Origin: RGIG1995 sp045645205
Lineage (GTDB): Bacteria > Bacillota > Clostridia > Oscillospirales > CAG-272
Direction: 5' to 3'
Length of the DNA stretch: 64,000 bases
Assembly: GCA_045645205.1 (NCBI GenBank)
Contig: JAZRIJ010000078.1
Span: forward strand, 3,012-67,011
Below are positions 17,219 through 26,625 of the stretch, in pieces. The notes under the pieces were generated by a model that saw nothing but the letters and a program-made list of their open reading frames with translations, did not search any database and had not been told where the DNA came from. Both the position numbers and the translations under genes were made by a program. The stretch's first letter is position 1. Each line of letters starts with the position of its first letter.

Positions 17219-19144
17219 ATGAAAAAAAACCAGAACAAGAAAAACAAAAAACTGCCCGACCTTAAGGCAGTAAACACAATTTATTATACTAAAAAACCCG
17301 AGGCTCTGCTTCCTACTGATTTCGTTCCCGATAAAGTCAACCAAAAAACACTTGACAGAGCTTACTCCCTGTTAAAGACCTATAAGGCAGGAAAAACAAA
17401 CCTCGAAAAGCGTATTACCGAAAACGACCTTTGGTGGAAAATGCGCCACTGGGAACAGATACGCGACAGACAGAGAAAGTATAACCCTGCATCCGCTTGG
17501 CTGTTCAATGCTATTGCAAACAAGCACGCAGACGTTATGGACAACTGCCCCGAGGGTATTGTTTTGCCCCGTGAAAAAAGCGACTCCGAGGCGGCAAAAC
17601 AGCTTACCGATATTTTGCCTGTTATACTAGAGCAGAACAATTTTGAGGAAACATATTCTGACGTTTGGTATGACAAGCTTAAGGGCGGTACAGGGGTTTA
17701 CGGTGTATTCTGGAACCCCTCTTTAAACAACGGTACCGGAGATATTTCAATAAACCGATGCGATGTATTAAATCTCTTCTGGGAGCCGGGTGTTTCGGAT
17801 ATTCAAAAATCCCCCAATTTGTTTTATGTTGAACTGTTCAACAATGATGAGCTTGAAGCTAAATACCCCTCTTTGCACGGCAAACTGGGAGCATCTGCTT
17901 TTGATGTTACGCGTTATTGCTATGACGATGCGGTGGATACAAGCAATAAGACCCCCGTTATCGACTGGTATTACAAAGTCAACACCAACGGAAAAACAAC
18001 CCTGCATCTGTGTAAATTCTGCGCTGATGAAATACTCTACGCCTCAGAAAATGATGTTGCGCTTTACAAGAAGGGATATTACGACCATGGACTTTATCCA
18101 TTTGTTTTTGATAAACTATTTACAGAACAGGGTACACCCTGCGGCTTCGGTTACATAGACATTATGAAGGATACTCAGACTCAAATTGACCTAATGAGCG
18201 CCTCGGTGTGCGAAAATATACGTATGGCTTCAACGGTCCGTTATTTTGCAAGAGGAGACGGCTCGGTTAACGAAAAAGAGTTTGCCGACTGGTCAAACCC
18301 CATTGTTCACTATACAGGCTCGGGTAACCCGAATGACAGTATGATTCCCATTAACATTCCCGAAGTCTCTTCACTCTCTGTATCTTTTATCAACAACAAA
18401 ATAAACGAGCTGAAAGAAACATCGGGTAACTCCGATTTTACGAGGGGCAACACAGCGTCCGGCGTTACGGCGGCATCGGCTATCGCGGCATTACAGGAGT
18501 CGGGAAGTAAACTCTCACGTGATATGATAAAAGGCTCATACCGTATTTTTATCACCATAAACAATATTATTATCGAGCTTATCAGGCAGTTCTATGACCT
18601 GCCCCGTTGCTTCCGCATAACAGGAACAAACGGTGAATATGAGTTTGTTTCCTACAGCAACGAAAAACTTCTCCCTGCCGCTATGGGCAATTCCTTCGGT
18701 GTTGATCTTGGTTCGCGTCTGCCCATGTTTGATATTAAAGTAAAAGTCCAGAAGCAGTCGGCATTTACAAAGCTCTCGCAAAACGAGCTTGCAAAAGAGT
18801 TCTACCGCCTCGGCTTTTTTGAGCCGTCCAGAGCTGAACAGACATTGGCTTGTCTCGATATGATGGAATTTGAGGGCAAACAGCTTGTAGCTGAAAAGAT
18901 TAATGAGAAAAACGCTCTTGCAAACAACTATTCGGAAATGCACTCAAAGCTTCTTGAGCTGGCTTCAATAGTAGAAAAAGACCATCCCGAACTGAGAGGT
19001 CTTTACGACGGCTATGCCGCAAAATATGCCTTAAATACAAGTAATGTTACCCCTTTATCTTCGGGCAATTACCAAACAAAAAAGGCTGTCTCACGTATGG
19101 ATGCCGCAAGACAAAGAGCCGCGTCCACCGCATCTCCGAGGTGA
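17219..19144 (+). CDS. phage portal protein, P22 gp1/podovirus-like
   Basis: A 641-aa predicted portal (dodecameric head-tail connector through which DNA is packaged). Its length, the early KMRHWEQIRDRQRKYNPASAWLFN segment, the GGTGVYGVFWNP block, and a C-terminal stretch after RGNTASGVTAASAIAALQESG (about residue 400) resemble podovirus portals of clostridial prophages. A ribosome site (TGGAGAA) precedes the ATG. Normally a terminase large subunit lies immediately upstream; here there is only repeat DNA. It overlaps the region of the next gene, as expected of a phage operon. Confidence 0.78.
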   Translation: MKKNQNKKNKKLPDLKAVNTIYYTKKPEALLPTDFVPDKVNQKTLDRAYSLLKTYKAGKTNLEKRITENDLWWKMRHWEQIRDRQRKYNPASAWLFNAIANKHADVMDNCPEGIVLPREKSDSEAAKQLTDILPVILEQNNFEETYSDVWYDKLKGGTGVYGVFWNPSLNNGTGDISINRCDVLNLFWEPGVSDIQKSPNLFYVELFNNDELEAKYPSLHGKLGASAFDVTRYCYDDAVDTSNKTPVIDWYYKVNTNGKTTLHLCKFCADEILYASENDVALYKKGYYDHGLYPFVFDKLFTEQGTPCGFGYIDIMKDTQTQIDLMSASVCENIRMASTVRYFARGDGSVNEKEFADWSNPIVHYTGSGNPNDSMIPINIPEVSSLSVSFINNKINELKETSGNSDFTRGNTASGVTAASAIAALQESGSKLSRDMIKGSYRIFITINNIIIELIRQFYDLPRCFRITGTNGEYEFVSYSNEKLLPAAMGNSFGVDLGSRLPMFDIKVKVQKQSAFTKLSQNELAKEFYRLGFFEPSRAEQTLACLDMMEFEGKQLVAEKINEKNALANNYSEMHSKLLELASIVEKDHPELRGLYDGYAAKYALNTSNVTPLSSGNYQTKKAVSRMDAARQRAASTASPR

Positions 19145-19149
19145 TATTC

Positions 19150-19605
19150 TTGGCAGAACGCAGAATGTTTTCCAAAACCATCATCGACAGCGATGAATTT
19201 CTTGATATGCCTCTGTCGGCTCAGGCATTGTATTTTCACATTTCTGTCCGAGCCGATGATGACGGATTCGTTAACAACATAAGAAAGATCCAACGTATTA
19301 TCGGCGCTGCAGACGATGACTTCAGAATACTCTGTTCAAGGGGATTTATTATCCCCTTTGATACAGGGATAGTGGTCATAACACATTGGCGTATACACAA
19401 CTATATACGCTCCGACAGATATAAATCCACTGTCTATTTATATGAGCGTAATATGCTTTATCTCACAGAAAACAACTCCTATGAGCTTCGCTAAAAATAT
19501 AGTAACTTTGGTATACCTCATGACACACCAACGGTATACCCAGTATAGTATAGATTAAATAAGTACAGTATAGGTCAGTATAATATAGTATAGTATATAT
19601 GAAGT
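19150..19605 (+). pseudogene. truncated phage replisome-organiser-like gene
   Basis: A 114-aa frame from TTG 19150 (ribosome site GAGGTGA) encodes the N-terminal winged-helix region of phage replication-initiation proteins: MAERRMFSKTIIDSDEFLDM, ADDDGFV and ITHWRIHNYIRSDRY. It stops at TAA 19492. The same frame then continues with GIPHDTPTVYPV, TAG at 19546, and YRLNKYSIGQYNIV, which resembles the low-complexity linker these proteins carry. At least two nonsense codons therefore cut off the C-terminal domain. The 114-aa product could still be made. Confidence 0.6.
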
Positions 19606-19713
19606 CGAGGATATTCCGTCAACCAAACCGCTCGATTTTCAACACACTTTTCAACACACTTTTCAACACTTCATTTTTTTACAAATACTCTATTCGGTCT
19701 ACAGCTTTTCCTC

Positions 19714-20202
19714 CTATATGTATTGGTATAACTTTTTTATGCTTTTTTTGTCAAGCTGTGTATAGTCCGGTATCTCGTATCGGTTGTCGTTTCTGTCTCT
19801 TATAAGAATTCTGTTTCCGTATATCTTCTTAATATCGTAATGTCGGTTCTTTATGGCAAATTTTACACTGCCCTTGTCGGTCTCAACATTAAGGTTCAGT
19901 ACCCCGAATTTATCAATTACCTCATTTATAGCTGTTATCTTTGGCATAAAATAATATTCATTAAGCGCTTGTTCTATCACTTTTTTTGAGTCGGGCATCA
20001 AAGTATCAATATTTCTTATTATTGCCCTTTCATGACCGGTTTCATCAATCAATGATATATACCTGTTCTCTCCCGTCATGGGAAACAATCGTTTGGGCGT
20101 TAAATTTTTTACGGTTTCTCCGCCGTATATCTCCATATCCACCGAGCAAAAACCCGCATCCGTAAAACGTACGGTATCACCTTCAACATAGTTTCTTGCC
20201 AT
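19714..20202 (-). CDS. DUF1854 family protein, ABC-exporter partner
   Basis: A 162-aa cytosolic protein of unknown function. It begins MARNYVEGD and has GHERAIIRNIDTLMPDSKKVIEQALNEYYFMPKITAI, typical of DUF1854. It starts 10 nt after the ABC exporter stop with its own GAGGTG. DUF1854 proteins are regularly found beside such exporters; in beta-proteobacteria the pair is linked to cyanophycin metabolism, but nothing here indicates cyanophycin. The ATG at 20202 is preferred over an upstream start inside the exporter's end. Confidence 0.75.
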   Translation of the reverse strand: MARNYVEGDTVRFTDAGFCSVDMEIYGGETVKNLTPKRLFPMTGENRYISLIDETGHERAIIRNIDTLMPDSKKVIEQALNEYYFMPKITAINEVIDKFGVLNLNVETDKGSVKFAIKNRHYDIKKIYGNRILIRDRNDNRYEIPDYTQLDKKSIKKLYQYI

Positions 20203-20212
20203 TATATTCACC

Positions 20213-22453
20213 TCACTCAAAACGCTCTTCCTGCTTTGACGCTCTTATCTTATCCGACATTGACTGTATCTCGACAAGCTTGTAATATTTGCCCTTTTGC
20301 TTCATAAGCTCCTCGGGAGTTCCGCACTCTATTATCTCGCCGTTGTCAAGAACGACAATCTTGTTTGCCATACTCAAAGTCGAAAGTCTGTGCGCTATCA
20401 TTATCGTAGTTCTTCCGCCGATAAGCTGTTCTATAGCTGACTGAATATGATGCTCAGTCTCCGAGTCTACTGAGGCTGTCGCCTCGTCAAACACCAGCAC
20501 AGAGGGGTTTTTCAAAACTGCTCTTGCAATAGAAAGCCTCTGCTTTTCGCCTCCCGAAAGTCCTACGCCCCTTTCACCGAGAACAGAATCATATCCGTCA
20601 GGCTGTCTTACGATAAAGTCGTGTGCGTGCGCTATTTCTGCGGCATTTATTACCTGCTCAACTTGAGCATCAGCCGCACCGAAAGCAATATTGTTAAATA
20701 TAGTATCGTGGAACATCATAGGTTCCTGCTGTACATAGCCTATCTGTGAACGGAACCACTCCATATCTATATCCTGTATGTTCTGTCCGTCGAGCAATAT
20801 CTCGCCGTCATACGCATCATAGTAACGTAAAAACAAGTTTACGAGGGTGGATTTACCGCTTCCCGTCGTTCCGACTATACCGACAACATCACCCTCCTCT
20901 ATGGTCAGATTTATATTCTTCAATATTTTCTTTGCCTTGTCAAATGAGAAGTTTACATTTTTAAATTCTATCTTTCCCTTTGTGGCAGTTGACGGTATAT
21001 TGCCCTTTCCGAAATCCCTTTCGGGTTCGGCATCAATTATATCAAACAATCTCTCCGCCGCTGCAACAGCGCTTTGATATGTATCACTTAAATTTGCAAA
21101 AAAGTTTACGGGGACATAGAACATTGACGTATATGAGATAAATGACATAAGCAGACCGAGGGATATACCTGTTCCGGATATGACCTGTAACCCGCCTATT
21201 CCCCATATAAGCAGTGAGCCGCAGGTTACAAAAAATGATATTATCTGCGGAAATGTTACGATTATCTTAGCTCCGCTCTTGTCCACCTCAAACCATTCGT
21301 TAGTATGAGCCTTGAAATTTTCAACGGCACGCTTTTCGCTTGTAAATGATTTTATAACACGCACACCCGGTATTGTATCTGACAAAAGTCCGGAAACCGC
21401 TGAACGTCTCCGCCAGATGCGTCTGTAATACGGCAATATCTTCCGAGAAAACTTTCTTGCCATAAATGCAACAAACGGTACGGGTATAAGCGAAAGCATG
21501 GTCAGCTTCCAGTCCATTGTAAGCATTATTATTACTATACCCACAAGAGTAAACAACTGTACGATAACCTCTTGAGTTACTCGCAACATAAATGCCTGAA
21601 GAGTGTTTGTATCGCTGTTTATTCTGTTTATAACCGAACCGGTCGAGGTCTTATCATAAAAAGACATGGGCAAATATTGAGCCTTTTCGTAAACCTCGTT
21701 ACGCAGGGATAACAATATCTTGTGTCCGCTTATACGAAGCATATAATTTTTTACAGCCGCAAGCAGATAATGCGTCAAATGCGCCGCCAGAAGAAGCAGT
21801 ACCACAGTTAACAGCTTTTTGTGGTTCTGATTTTTTATAACGTCGTCAACAAGCATCTTTGTCAGATATGGCGGAAGCAGGTTTACTGCCGTTACTATCG
21901 CCGACAAAAGCAGTGAAAATGCCAAAATATACTTTTGAGGGGCTAAATGCTTGGAAAACTTTTGTATAAGCTTATGCTTGGAATTACAGTTCAAGCACTC
22001 GGCATCGGGAGACTTCAGCGCTCTGCCGCACTTGGAGCAAGAGGTGTGCTGTTTTTGATACACTGACTCCAGTATCTCATACTGTTCTTTCCTGTCCTGT
22101 CCTTTTTTTACGTTGTTGATATATTCCGAAGCCGAATCGCAAAGAGAGAGTACATCATTTGAAAAACGGAATATCAGCCTGTCTGTTTCGCCATCATTTT
22201 TTATACGCAAAGCAGAGTTTCCGTACATTCTCTTTATGTATAGCTTTTCAAAAGAGTCAATTATATACTCTTCCGTTTTACCCGACTCATATACAATTAT
22301 TCGGGTATCGGTCGCCGCAAGATAACATTCGTCATATTCGGCGGTCCTCTTCATTGTGCTCGATATGATAAAGATCAAGCCTTCATTTCCCGCCGCAGTG
22401 TCAAGCGCATTTCTTGCCTGTTCGTTAATACTGCCTAAAGTCAGTTCCTTCAT
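20213..22453 (-). CDS. ABC exporter, fused membrane and ATPase domains with N-terminal PH-like/zinc-ribbon extension
   Basis: A 746-aa half-transporter. Residues 1-130 form an extension (TRIIVYESGKTEEYIIDSFEKLYIKR), then a zinc ribbon CSKCGRALKSPDAECLNC (about 140-157). Six membrane helices span about 170-450. The ATPase has Walker A GTTGSGKST, signature LSGGEKQRLSIARAV, Walker B VLVFDEATASVD and H-loop AHRLST. Pairs with DUF1854. Leader peptide and terminator upstream (22514-22627) suggest ribosome-sensed regulation. It is a leftward host-type locus inside a rightward phage module. Confidence 0.88.
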   Translation of the reverse strand: MKELTLGSINEQARNALDTAAGNEGLIFIISSTMKRTAEYDECYLAATDTRIIVYESGKTEEYIIDSFEKLYIKRMYGNSALRIKNDGETDRLIFRFSNDVLSLCDSASEYINNVKKGQDRKEQYEILESVYQKQHTSCSKCGRALKSPDAECLNCNSKHKLIQKFSKHLAPQKYILAFSLLLSAIVTAVNLLPPYLTKMLVDDVIKNQNHKKLLTVVLLLLAAHLTHYLLAAVKNYMLRISGHKILLSLRNEVYEKAQYLPMSFYDKTSTGSVINRINSDTNTLQAFMLRVTQEVIVQLFTLVGIVIIMLTMDWKLTMLSLIPVPFVAFMARKFSRKILPYYRRIWRRRSAVSGLLSDTIPGVRVIKSFTSEKRAVENFKAHTNEWFEVDKSGAKIIVTFPQIISFFVTCGSLLIWGIGGLQVISGTGISLGLLMSFISYTSMFYVPVNFFANLSDTYQSAVAAAERLFDIIDAEPERDFGKGNIPSTATKGKIEFKNVNFSFDKAKKILKNINLTIEEGDVVGIVGTTGSGKSTLVNLFLRYYDAYDGEILLDGQNIQDIDMEWFRSQIGYVQQEPMMFHDTIFNNIAFGAADAQVEQVINAAEIAHAHDFIVRQPDGYDSVLGERGVGLSGGEKQRLSIARAVLKNPSVLVFDEATASVDSETEHHIQSAIEQLIGGRTTIMIAHRLSTLSMANKIVVLDNGEIIECGTPEELMKQKGKYYKLVEIQSMSDKIRASKQEERFE

Positions 22454-22504
22454 ACTTTTTTCCTCCCTCTTTTCACAGAGCTAAATCGGTATGATTTTTA
22501 TAAC

Positions 22505-22542
22505 AAAAAAACAGCCGACACCGTTTTATGAACGACGCCGAC
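22505..22542 (-). terminator. leader attenuator upstream of the ABC exporter
   Basis: On the minus strand a 12-bp G-U-rich stem (GUCGGCGUCGUU / AACGGUGUCGGC) is followed by UG and U7. It lies inside the exporter's 5' leader, about 50 nt before the start codon. Confidence 0.65.
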
Positions 22543-22579
22543 CTACGAAACACCGTTTTTTTACAACGATCCCTCAAAA

Positions 22580-22627
22580 TCATCTCTTTTTTTCACTTTC
22601 TAATAAACCCAAATAAGTGTTTGTCAT
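22580..22627 (-). CDS. putative 15-aa leader peptide
   Basis: ATG 22627 to TGA 22580 encodes MTNTYLGLLESEKKR. AGAGG lies 9 nt before the ATG. It sits between the promoter and the attenuator hairpin, as in bmrB-bmrCD or macrolide-resistance leaders. Function is inferred from the arrangement only. Confidence 0.5.
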   Translation of the reverse strand: MTNTYLGLLESEKKR

Positions 22628-22677
22628 TCTTTCAAACCTCTTACTCTTCGTCTATTGTTCACAACGTACTTGCACAC

Positions 22678-22706
22678 ATTTTATAACACGCTCCTGCATT
22701 TGTCAA
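22678..22706 (-). promoter_or_regulatory. promoter of the ABC exporter-DUF1854 operon
   Basis: Minus-strand TTGACA, 17-nt spacer, TAAAAT; gives a leader of about 215 nt. Confidence 0.75.
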
Positions 22707-22756
22707 TAATTTCAGGAAAATTTTTGTATTTTTTTGTTGTAAAAACATAAGACTCC

Positions 22757-22928
22757 ATGAGATCCTTCGACTCCGAGGGCGTTGCCCTCTCCGCTCAGGA
22801 TGACGATAGGGGGAATGTTCCTTTGCTCAGGATGACGAGCATAGGTTGGTCATTTTGAGCGAGCAACGCATACTAACGTCTTTTAATCAAACTTTAAGGC
22901 GAGTCGAAAAATCCCATTAAGTTTTTGC
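22757..22928 (+). repeat. dispersed repeat cluster 4
   Basis: Complete A, partial A, then reversed B ending GAGTCGAAAAATCCCAT. Lies upstream of the ABC promoter. Confidence 0.85.
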
Positions 22929-22932
22929 ATTA

Positions 22933-23451
22933 TTAATCAAAAAATATTCTTTTGTAAAACCTTTTTTTCTTTGCCCTGCGATATACTTCAAACTTATCAT
23001 CATTCATATCAAAAGCTAATTTTATTGTCAATAAATCGGGGTGTTCTTCGTCCTTTCCAAAAAATACACAGTGCGTATTGTACATAATAAAAAATAAATC
23101 TCTGCCGTCTTCATGTGTAAGAGTGAGACTGGAAAATCTGAGTGTAACATACAAAATATTATCCACATACATTATTTCGGTATCAACCTTATTTCTTTCC
23201 CCAAATCTTAAACCGGCAAATGCAACTACCTCACCATTAGGATTTAAAGCGGTTATATCATCAAGAATTTCTATCTTGCTCGTCTTAAGCTTATTAATAT
23301 AATCATATTCGTCAAGCATTTCAGGGGTAAATGACAAATTGTCTTTAAAATACTTATCATATAGTTTCGGTCTTTCTGCAAAGGATACATCATCATATTT
23401 TTCAAAGTAAACACCGCAGCGTTCTTTGGTCTTAAATTTATTGTTTTCCAT
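22933..23451 (-). CDS. hypothetical protein, 172 aa
   Basis: A soluble, charged protein with no signal peptide or membrane segment. It has alternating beta-rich stretches (TEIMYVDNILYVTLRFSSLTL) and a very basic C-terminus (RRAKKKRFYKRI). GGAGGG lies before the ATG. It follows a strongly structured RNA (23473-23628), so it may be under its control. Not recognised as a family. Confidence 0.6.
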   Translation of the reverse strand: MENNKFKTKERCGVYFEKYDDVSFAERPKLYDKYFKDNLSFTPEMLDEYDYINKLKTSKIEILDDITALNPNGEVVAFAGLRFGERNKVDTEIMYVDNILYVTLRFSSLTLTHEDGRDLFFIMYNTHCVFFGKDEEHPDLLTIKLAFDMNDDKFEVYRRAKKKRFYKRIFFD

Positions 23452-23472
23452 ATTCTTTCCCTCCTGAATAAC

Positions 23473-23628
23473 AAAAAAGTGCGCCCCAAGAGGAACGCAC
23501 CGAAAAAGTGTTTTCCTCTATAGCTGCTACGCAATCTCATTTCACAACTCAGGAATGAGCAAAGAGAGAAAACACCTTTTTCCGAAGGTATTTTCCCCGA
23601 GTTGTGAAAAAATATGAAATTACGTAGC
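23473..23628 (-). ncRNA. structured RNA with own promoter and terminator
   Basis: On the minus strand, after the promoter at 23635-23663, GCUACG-UAAUUUCAU-(bulge)-UCACAACUC pairs with GAGUUGUGA-AUGAGAUUG-CGUAGC to give about 23 bp. Inside is a second hairpin (GGGGAAAAUACCUU / AAGGUGUUUUCUCU). The 3' end is a 9-bp terminator GUGCG-UUCC / GGGG-CGCAC plus U6. An AGAGGAAAACAC segment after the long stem can pair alternatively with the inner GUGUUUUCUCU. It may be a stand-alone sRNA or a leader/attenuator of the 172-aa gene. Confidence 0.65.
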
Positions 23629-23634
23629 GAGAAC

Positions 23635-23663
23635 ATTATACCATATACAGAAAAATTATGCAA
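23635..23663 (-). promoter_or_regulatory. promoter of the structured RNA
   Basis: Minus-strand TTGCAT, 17-nt spacer, TATAAT. Confidence 0.75.
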
Positions 23664-23694
23664 GAGTTTTTGTAATTAAAAAAGCACAAACTTT

Positions 23695-23870
23695 TATGAG
23701 ATCCTTCGACTACGAGGGCGTTGCCCTCTTCGCTCAGGATGACGATAGGGGGAATGTTCCTACGCTCAGGATGATGAGCACACCTCAGTCATTTTGAGCG
23801 AGCCTACGCATACTAACGTCTTTTCACCAAACTTTACGGCGAGTCGAAAAATCCCATGAAGTTTTTGCAG
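23695..23870 (+). repeat. dispersed repeat cluster 5
   Basis: A, partial A, reversed B, same orientation as cluster 4 and closely similar to it. The two flank the 172-aa gene and its RNA. Confidence 0.85.
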
Positions 23871-23910
23871 ACTTCACCTCTATGTACTTGCAAATAGTTT
23901 GCACTCACTC

Positions 23911-24039
23911 CTTGCCCTCTCCTGTCGGAACAGCAAATCGGCGGTGCGGTGGAAACGGACTATGCCAAGCCTTCTCCAGTGGGAGAAGGTGTCGAGGCGA
24001 GGTAGAACGGCGGGAGCAAGCCCCCGCCCTACAGTCAAC
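23911..24039 (+). repeat. dispersed GC-rich repeat, family C copy 2
   Basis: Shares three blocks with 16957-17030. It also contains a 35-nt stretch (23969-24003) that is the exact reverse complement of 60735-60769. Confidence 0.75.
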
Positions 24040-24198
24040 AAATATTATTCTGTAAATAATATTATCTTATTTGGGGCGGCAAGGGCGACGACCGCCGTAC
24101 AATTGAAATTTTTTGCATATAAAATGATACATTCAAAAAATTTTTTTATTTTTTTGTTTTTAACTCTACTTTGGGGAGAGAAAAATTAAAACTTGTAG

Positions 24199-24204
24199 TA
24201 TAAT
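24199..24204 (+). promoter_or_regulatory. possible -10 of the phage capsid unit
   Basis: TATAAT about 55 nt before the scaffold start; no good -35 at 16-18 nt. Confidence 0.3.
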
Positions 24205-24258
24205 GTCTACCGAGATAACACAAAAACACTCTGACACTTCGGAAAGGAACGATGAACT

Positions 24259-25077
24259 ATGAAAAACAAAAACACAATCCTACGGCTTTCACTTCAGTTT
24301 TTTGCTTCGGATGATGTTTCTGCAGAAACTATTGTCCAAGACGGCGTCGCATCGCCGCAAGCAGAGGTTGATACGGAACAGGCTTCTGCCGATGTTTCTA
24401 CAGACGGCAATCAGCTCGAGGAAGAATTCGAAAAGCTCATCAAGGGCGGAAAGTATGAAAACGCTTTCAAGAAACGCACTCAAAGCATTATTGACAAGCG
24501 GTTCAGAAACTTGAAGACCATTGAGGCTATTCAGGCAAAACAGCAGCCTGTTATCGATTTTCTCTCCGCAAAGTACGGAATCGACTCCTCGAACCCCTCG
24601 CTTCTGCTTGAAAAGATGCAGAATGAAAGCAAGACTGACTCTGAAAGCCTAATGGATAACGCGGAAATGCGCGACACGCAGACCAGAGAACAGCTTATCT
24701 CCGAGAAAGCAGATATGCTCTCAAAACGTTGGACTGTCGAAGGCCAAGAGCTGAAAAAGATTTTTCCTACCTTTGACTTTAAGACTGAGCTGAAAAATCC
24801 GGCCTTTGCCTCTCTGCTTAAAAGCGGTATGCCTTTAAGAAAAGCTTACACCGCCGTTCACTCAGATGAGCTTATCAGAAATGCTGTATCCGGAACAGCA
24901 AAAAAGGTTGCGGAACAAACTCTCAAGAGTATTCGCGCACAGGGCAACCGCGTTGCCGAAAACGGACTTCACAACGGTGCGGGAATTGTCCGTAAGACAG
25001 ATGTTTCTTCTCTTACCGGAAAAGAAATCAGGTCTATCTTAAAGCAAGTCGAAAACGGAAGCAGAATCAGATTCTGA
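24259..25077 (+). CDS. phage scaffolding protein
   Basis: A 272-aa acidic, helical, Gln/Glu-rich protein immediately before the major capsid gene, the position of a scaffold. It has the frequent phage-scaffold start (LRLSLQFFASDD) and a central block KGGKYENAFKKRTQSIIDKRFRN seen in clostridial podophage scaffolds. It would guide procapsid assembly. The ribosome site GGAAAGGA precedes ATG 24259. Confidence 0.75.
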   Translation: MKNKNTILRLSLQFFASDDVSAETIVQDGVASPQAEVDTEQASADVSTDGNQLEEEFEKLIKGGKYENAFKKRTQSIIDKRFRNLKTIEAIQAKQQPVIDFLSAKYGIDSSNPSLLLEKMQNESKTDSESLMDNAEMRDTQTREQLISEKADMLSKRWTVEGQELKKIFPTFDFKTELKNPAFASLLKSGMPLRKAYTAVHSDELIRNAVSGTAKKVAEQTLKSIRAQGNRVAENGLHNGAGIVRKTDVSSLTGKEIRSILKQVENGSRIRF

Positions 25078-25158
25078 GTTTTCTTCCAAATTCCATGCCT
25101 TATGGGGCAACTGCTCCTGCACCAAAAATTTTTTTGATGAAAAGGAGATAAAAACACT

Positions 25159-26493
25159 ATGGCAGATACTACAACTTTTGGCGCAAACACCGCAATTCAT
25201 GCAACCGACGGCTTAGTTAACTCTACTTCCGGCGTTACCGAAAGCTACAACGGCGGCGGTCTTTCCGCCGAGATGAAAACCTTTTATGACAAGACTCTTA
25301 TTGAATTTGCAACTCCGAACCTTGTTCACACACAGTTCGGTCAGAAAAGACCTATCCCCGCTCACGGCGGTAAGACTGTTGAGTTCCGCAGAATGAAGCC
25401 TTTGGCTAAAAATCTCAACAGCATTACAGAGGGTATTACTCCTGCAGGAACAAAAATGACCGTTGTTCCCCTCACCGCTACACTCAACCAGTACGGTGAT
25501 TACATTGAGCAGACAGACCTTATCGAAATGACCGCTATTGACAACACGGTTATTGAAGCAACAAAGCTTCTCGCTGACCAGGCGGGAAGAACGATCGACA
25601 CTGTAGTTCGTGATGTTCTCCAGACAGGTACAAACGTCAACTACTGCTCCCCAAATAACAGTACAGGCTATGTTACGGCTACATCACGCGCACATCTTGA
25701 CGAAACCGCAAAACTCCGTGTTATTGATGTTTTCAAAGCTGCCGCGCAGCTTAAAGCAGCAAATGCCCCCTCTATTGACGGCAAGTATGTGGCTATAATT
25801 CATCCCCACGTTGCTTTTGACCTTATGCAAGAATCGGGCGATTCTTGGATCGATATAAAAAAATATGCCGAACCCGAAAAGATACTTAACGGCGAGCTTG
25901 GTACTCTCGGCGGCGTAAGATTTGTCGAATCGTCCGAAGCTAAGATAAACTACGGAAGCGACCTTACATCCTCTTCCCGTACTCTTACACCCTCTGCATA
26001 CGTAACAAACAGCGAAGCCGGTACTTCCAATGACTGCGGTTCTCCCTCTCCCTATCAGATTACTGTTAAGGAGTCTATCAAGTCCTCGCTCGTCGGCAGA
26101 ACGCTTCAGTACTACGATGCTTCAACCGATAGCTGCGTCAACTTTAAGGTTACCGGTATAAACACAGCTCTGAAATACATCTTTATTGACAGAGATATTG
26201 GCATTACCTATGCGGCGGGCGACCTGCTCTACCCCGGAGAAGGCGGAGCTAAAGGTATGGCTTCATACTCCACAATCTTCCTTGGCCGTGATGCCTACGG
26301 TATTATCGACATTAACGGCTCCGGTACAATCGAGCATATCATTAAACAGAGAGGCTACGGCAATGACCCTCTTAACCAGAGATCTTCTGTGGGCTGGAAA
26401 GCATTTATGTGCGCCGCCATTCTCGCTGACGATTATCTTCTCCGTGTAGAATCAGGCTCTTCATTCTCAAAAGATATTGCCGAGGCAAACTGA
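25159..26493 (+). CDS. N4-gp56 family major capsid protein
   Basis: A 444-aa HK97-fold capsid subunit of the N4-gp56 family. Diagnostic segments are FYDKTLIEFATPNLVHTQFGQKRPIPAHGGKTVEFRR-type N-arm sequence, LTATLNQYGDYIEQTDLIEMTAID, VAIIHPHVAFDLM, and the C-terminal QRGYGNDPLNQRSSVGWKA. The frame is intact with normal codon use, so recent loss of function is not evident. AAAGGAG precedes the ATG. A hairpin lies at 26532-26564 before the next gene. Confidence 0.92.
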   Translation: MADTTTFGANTAIHATDGLVNSTSGVTESYNGGGLSAEMKTFYDKTLIEFATPNLVHTQFGQKRPIPAHGGKTVEFRRMKPLAKNLNSITEGITPAGTKMTVVPLTATLNQYGDYIEQTDLIEMTAIDNTVIEATKLLADQAGRTIDTVVRDVLQTGTNVNYCSPNNSTGYVTATSRAHLDETAKLRVIDVFKAAAQLKAANAPSIDGKYVAIIHPHVAFDLMQESGDSWIDIKKYAEPEKILNGELGTLGGVRFVESSEAKINYGSDLTSSSRTLTPSAYVTNSEAGTSNDCGSPSPYQITVKESIKSSLVGRTLQYYDASTDSCVNFKVTGINTALKYIFIDRDIGITYAAGDLLYPGEGGAKGMASYSTIFLGRDAYGIIDINGSGTIEHIIKQRGYGNDPLNQRSSVGWKAFMCAAILADDYLLRVESGSSFSKDIAEAN

Positions 26494-26625
26494 TTTTTTA
26501 ACCGTATCAACATTATTTTTTAACAACAAAAAGGGGGACTTTTTTCAAGATAAGGAAAGTCCCCTGTTACTTTAATAAATATACAATTGCTTTTGCTTAA
26601 AACAATTTAAAAGGAGAATAAATCT

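Noticed and set aside
23473..23628. T-box leader
   Set aside because: The terminator resembles T-box ones, but there is no UGGN antiterminator bulge sequence or stem I signature.
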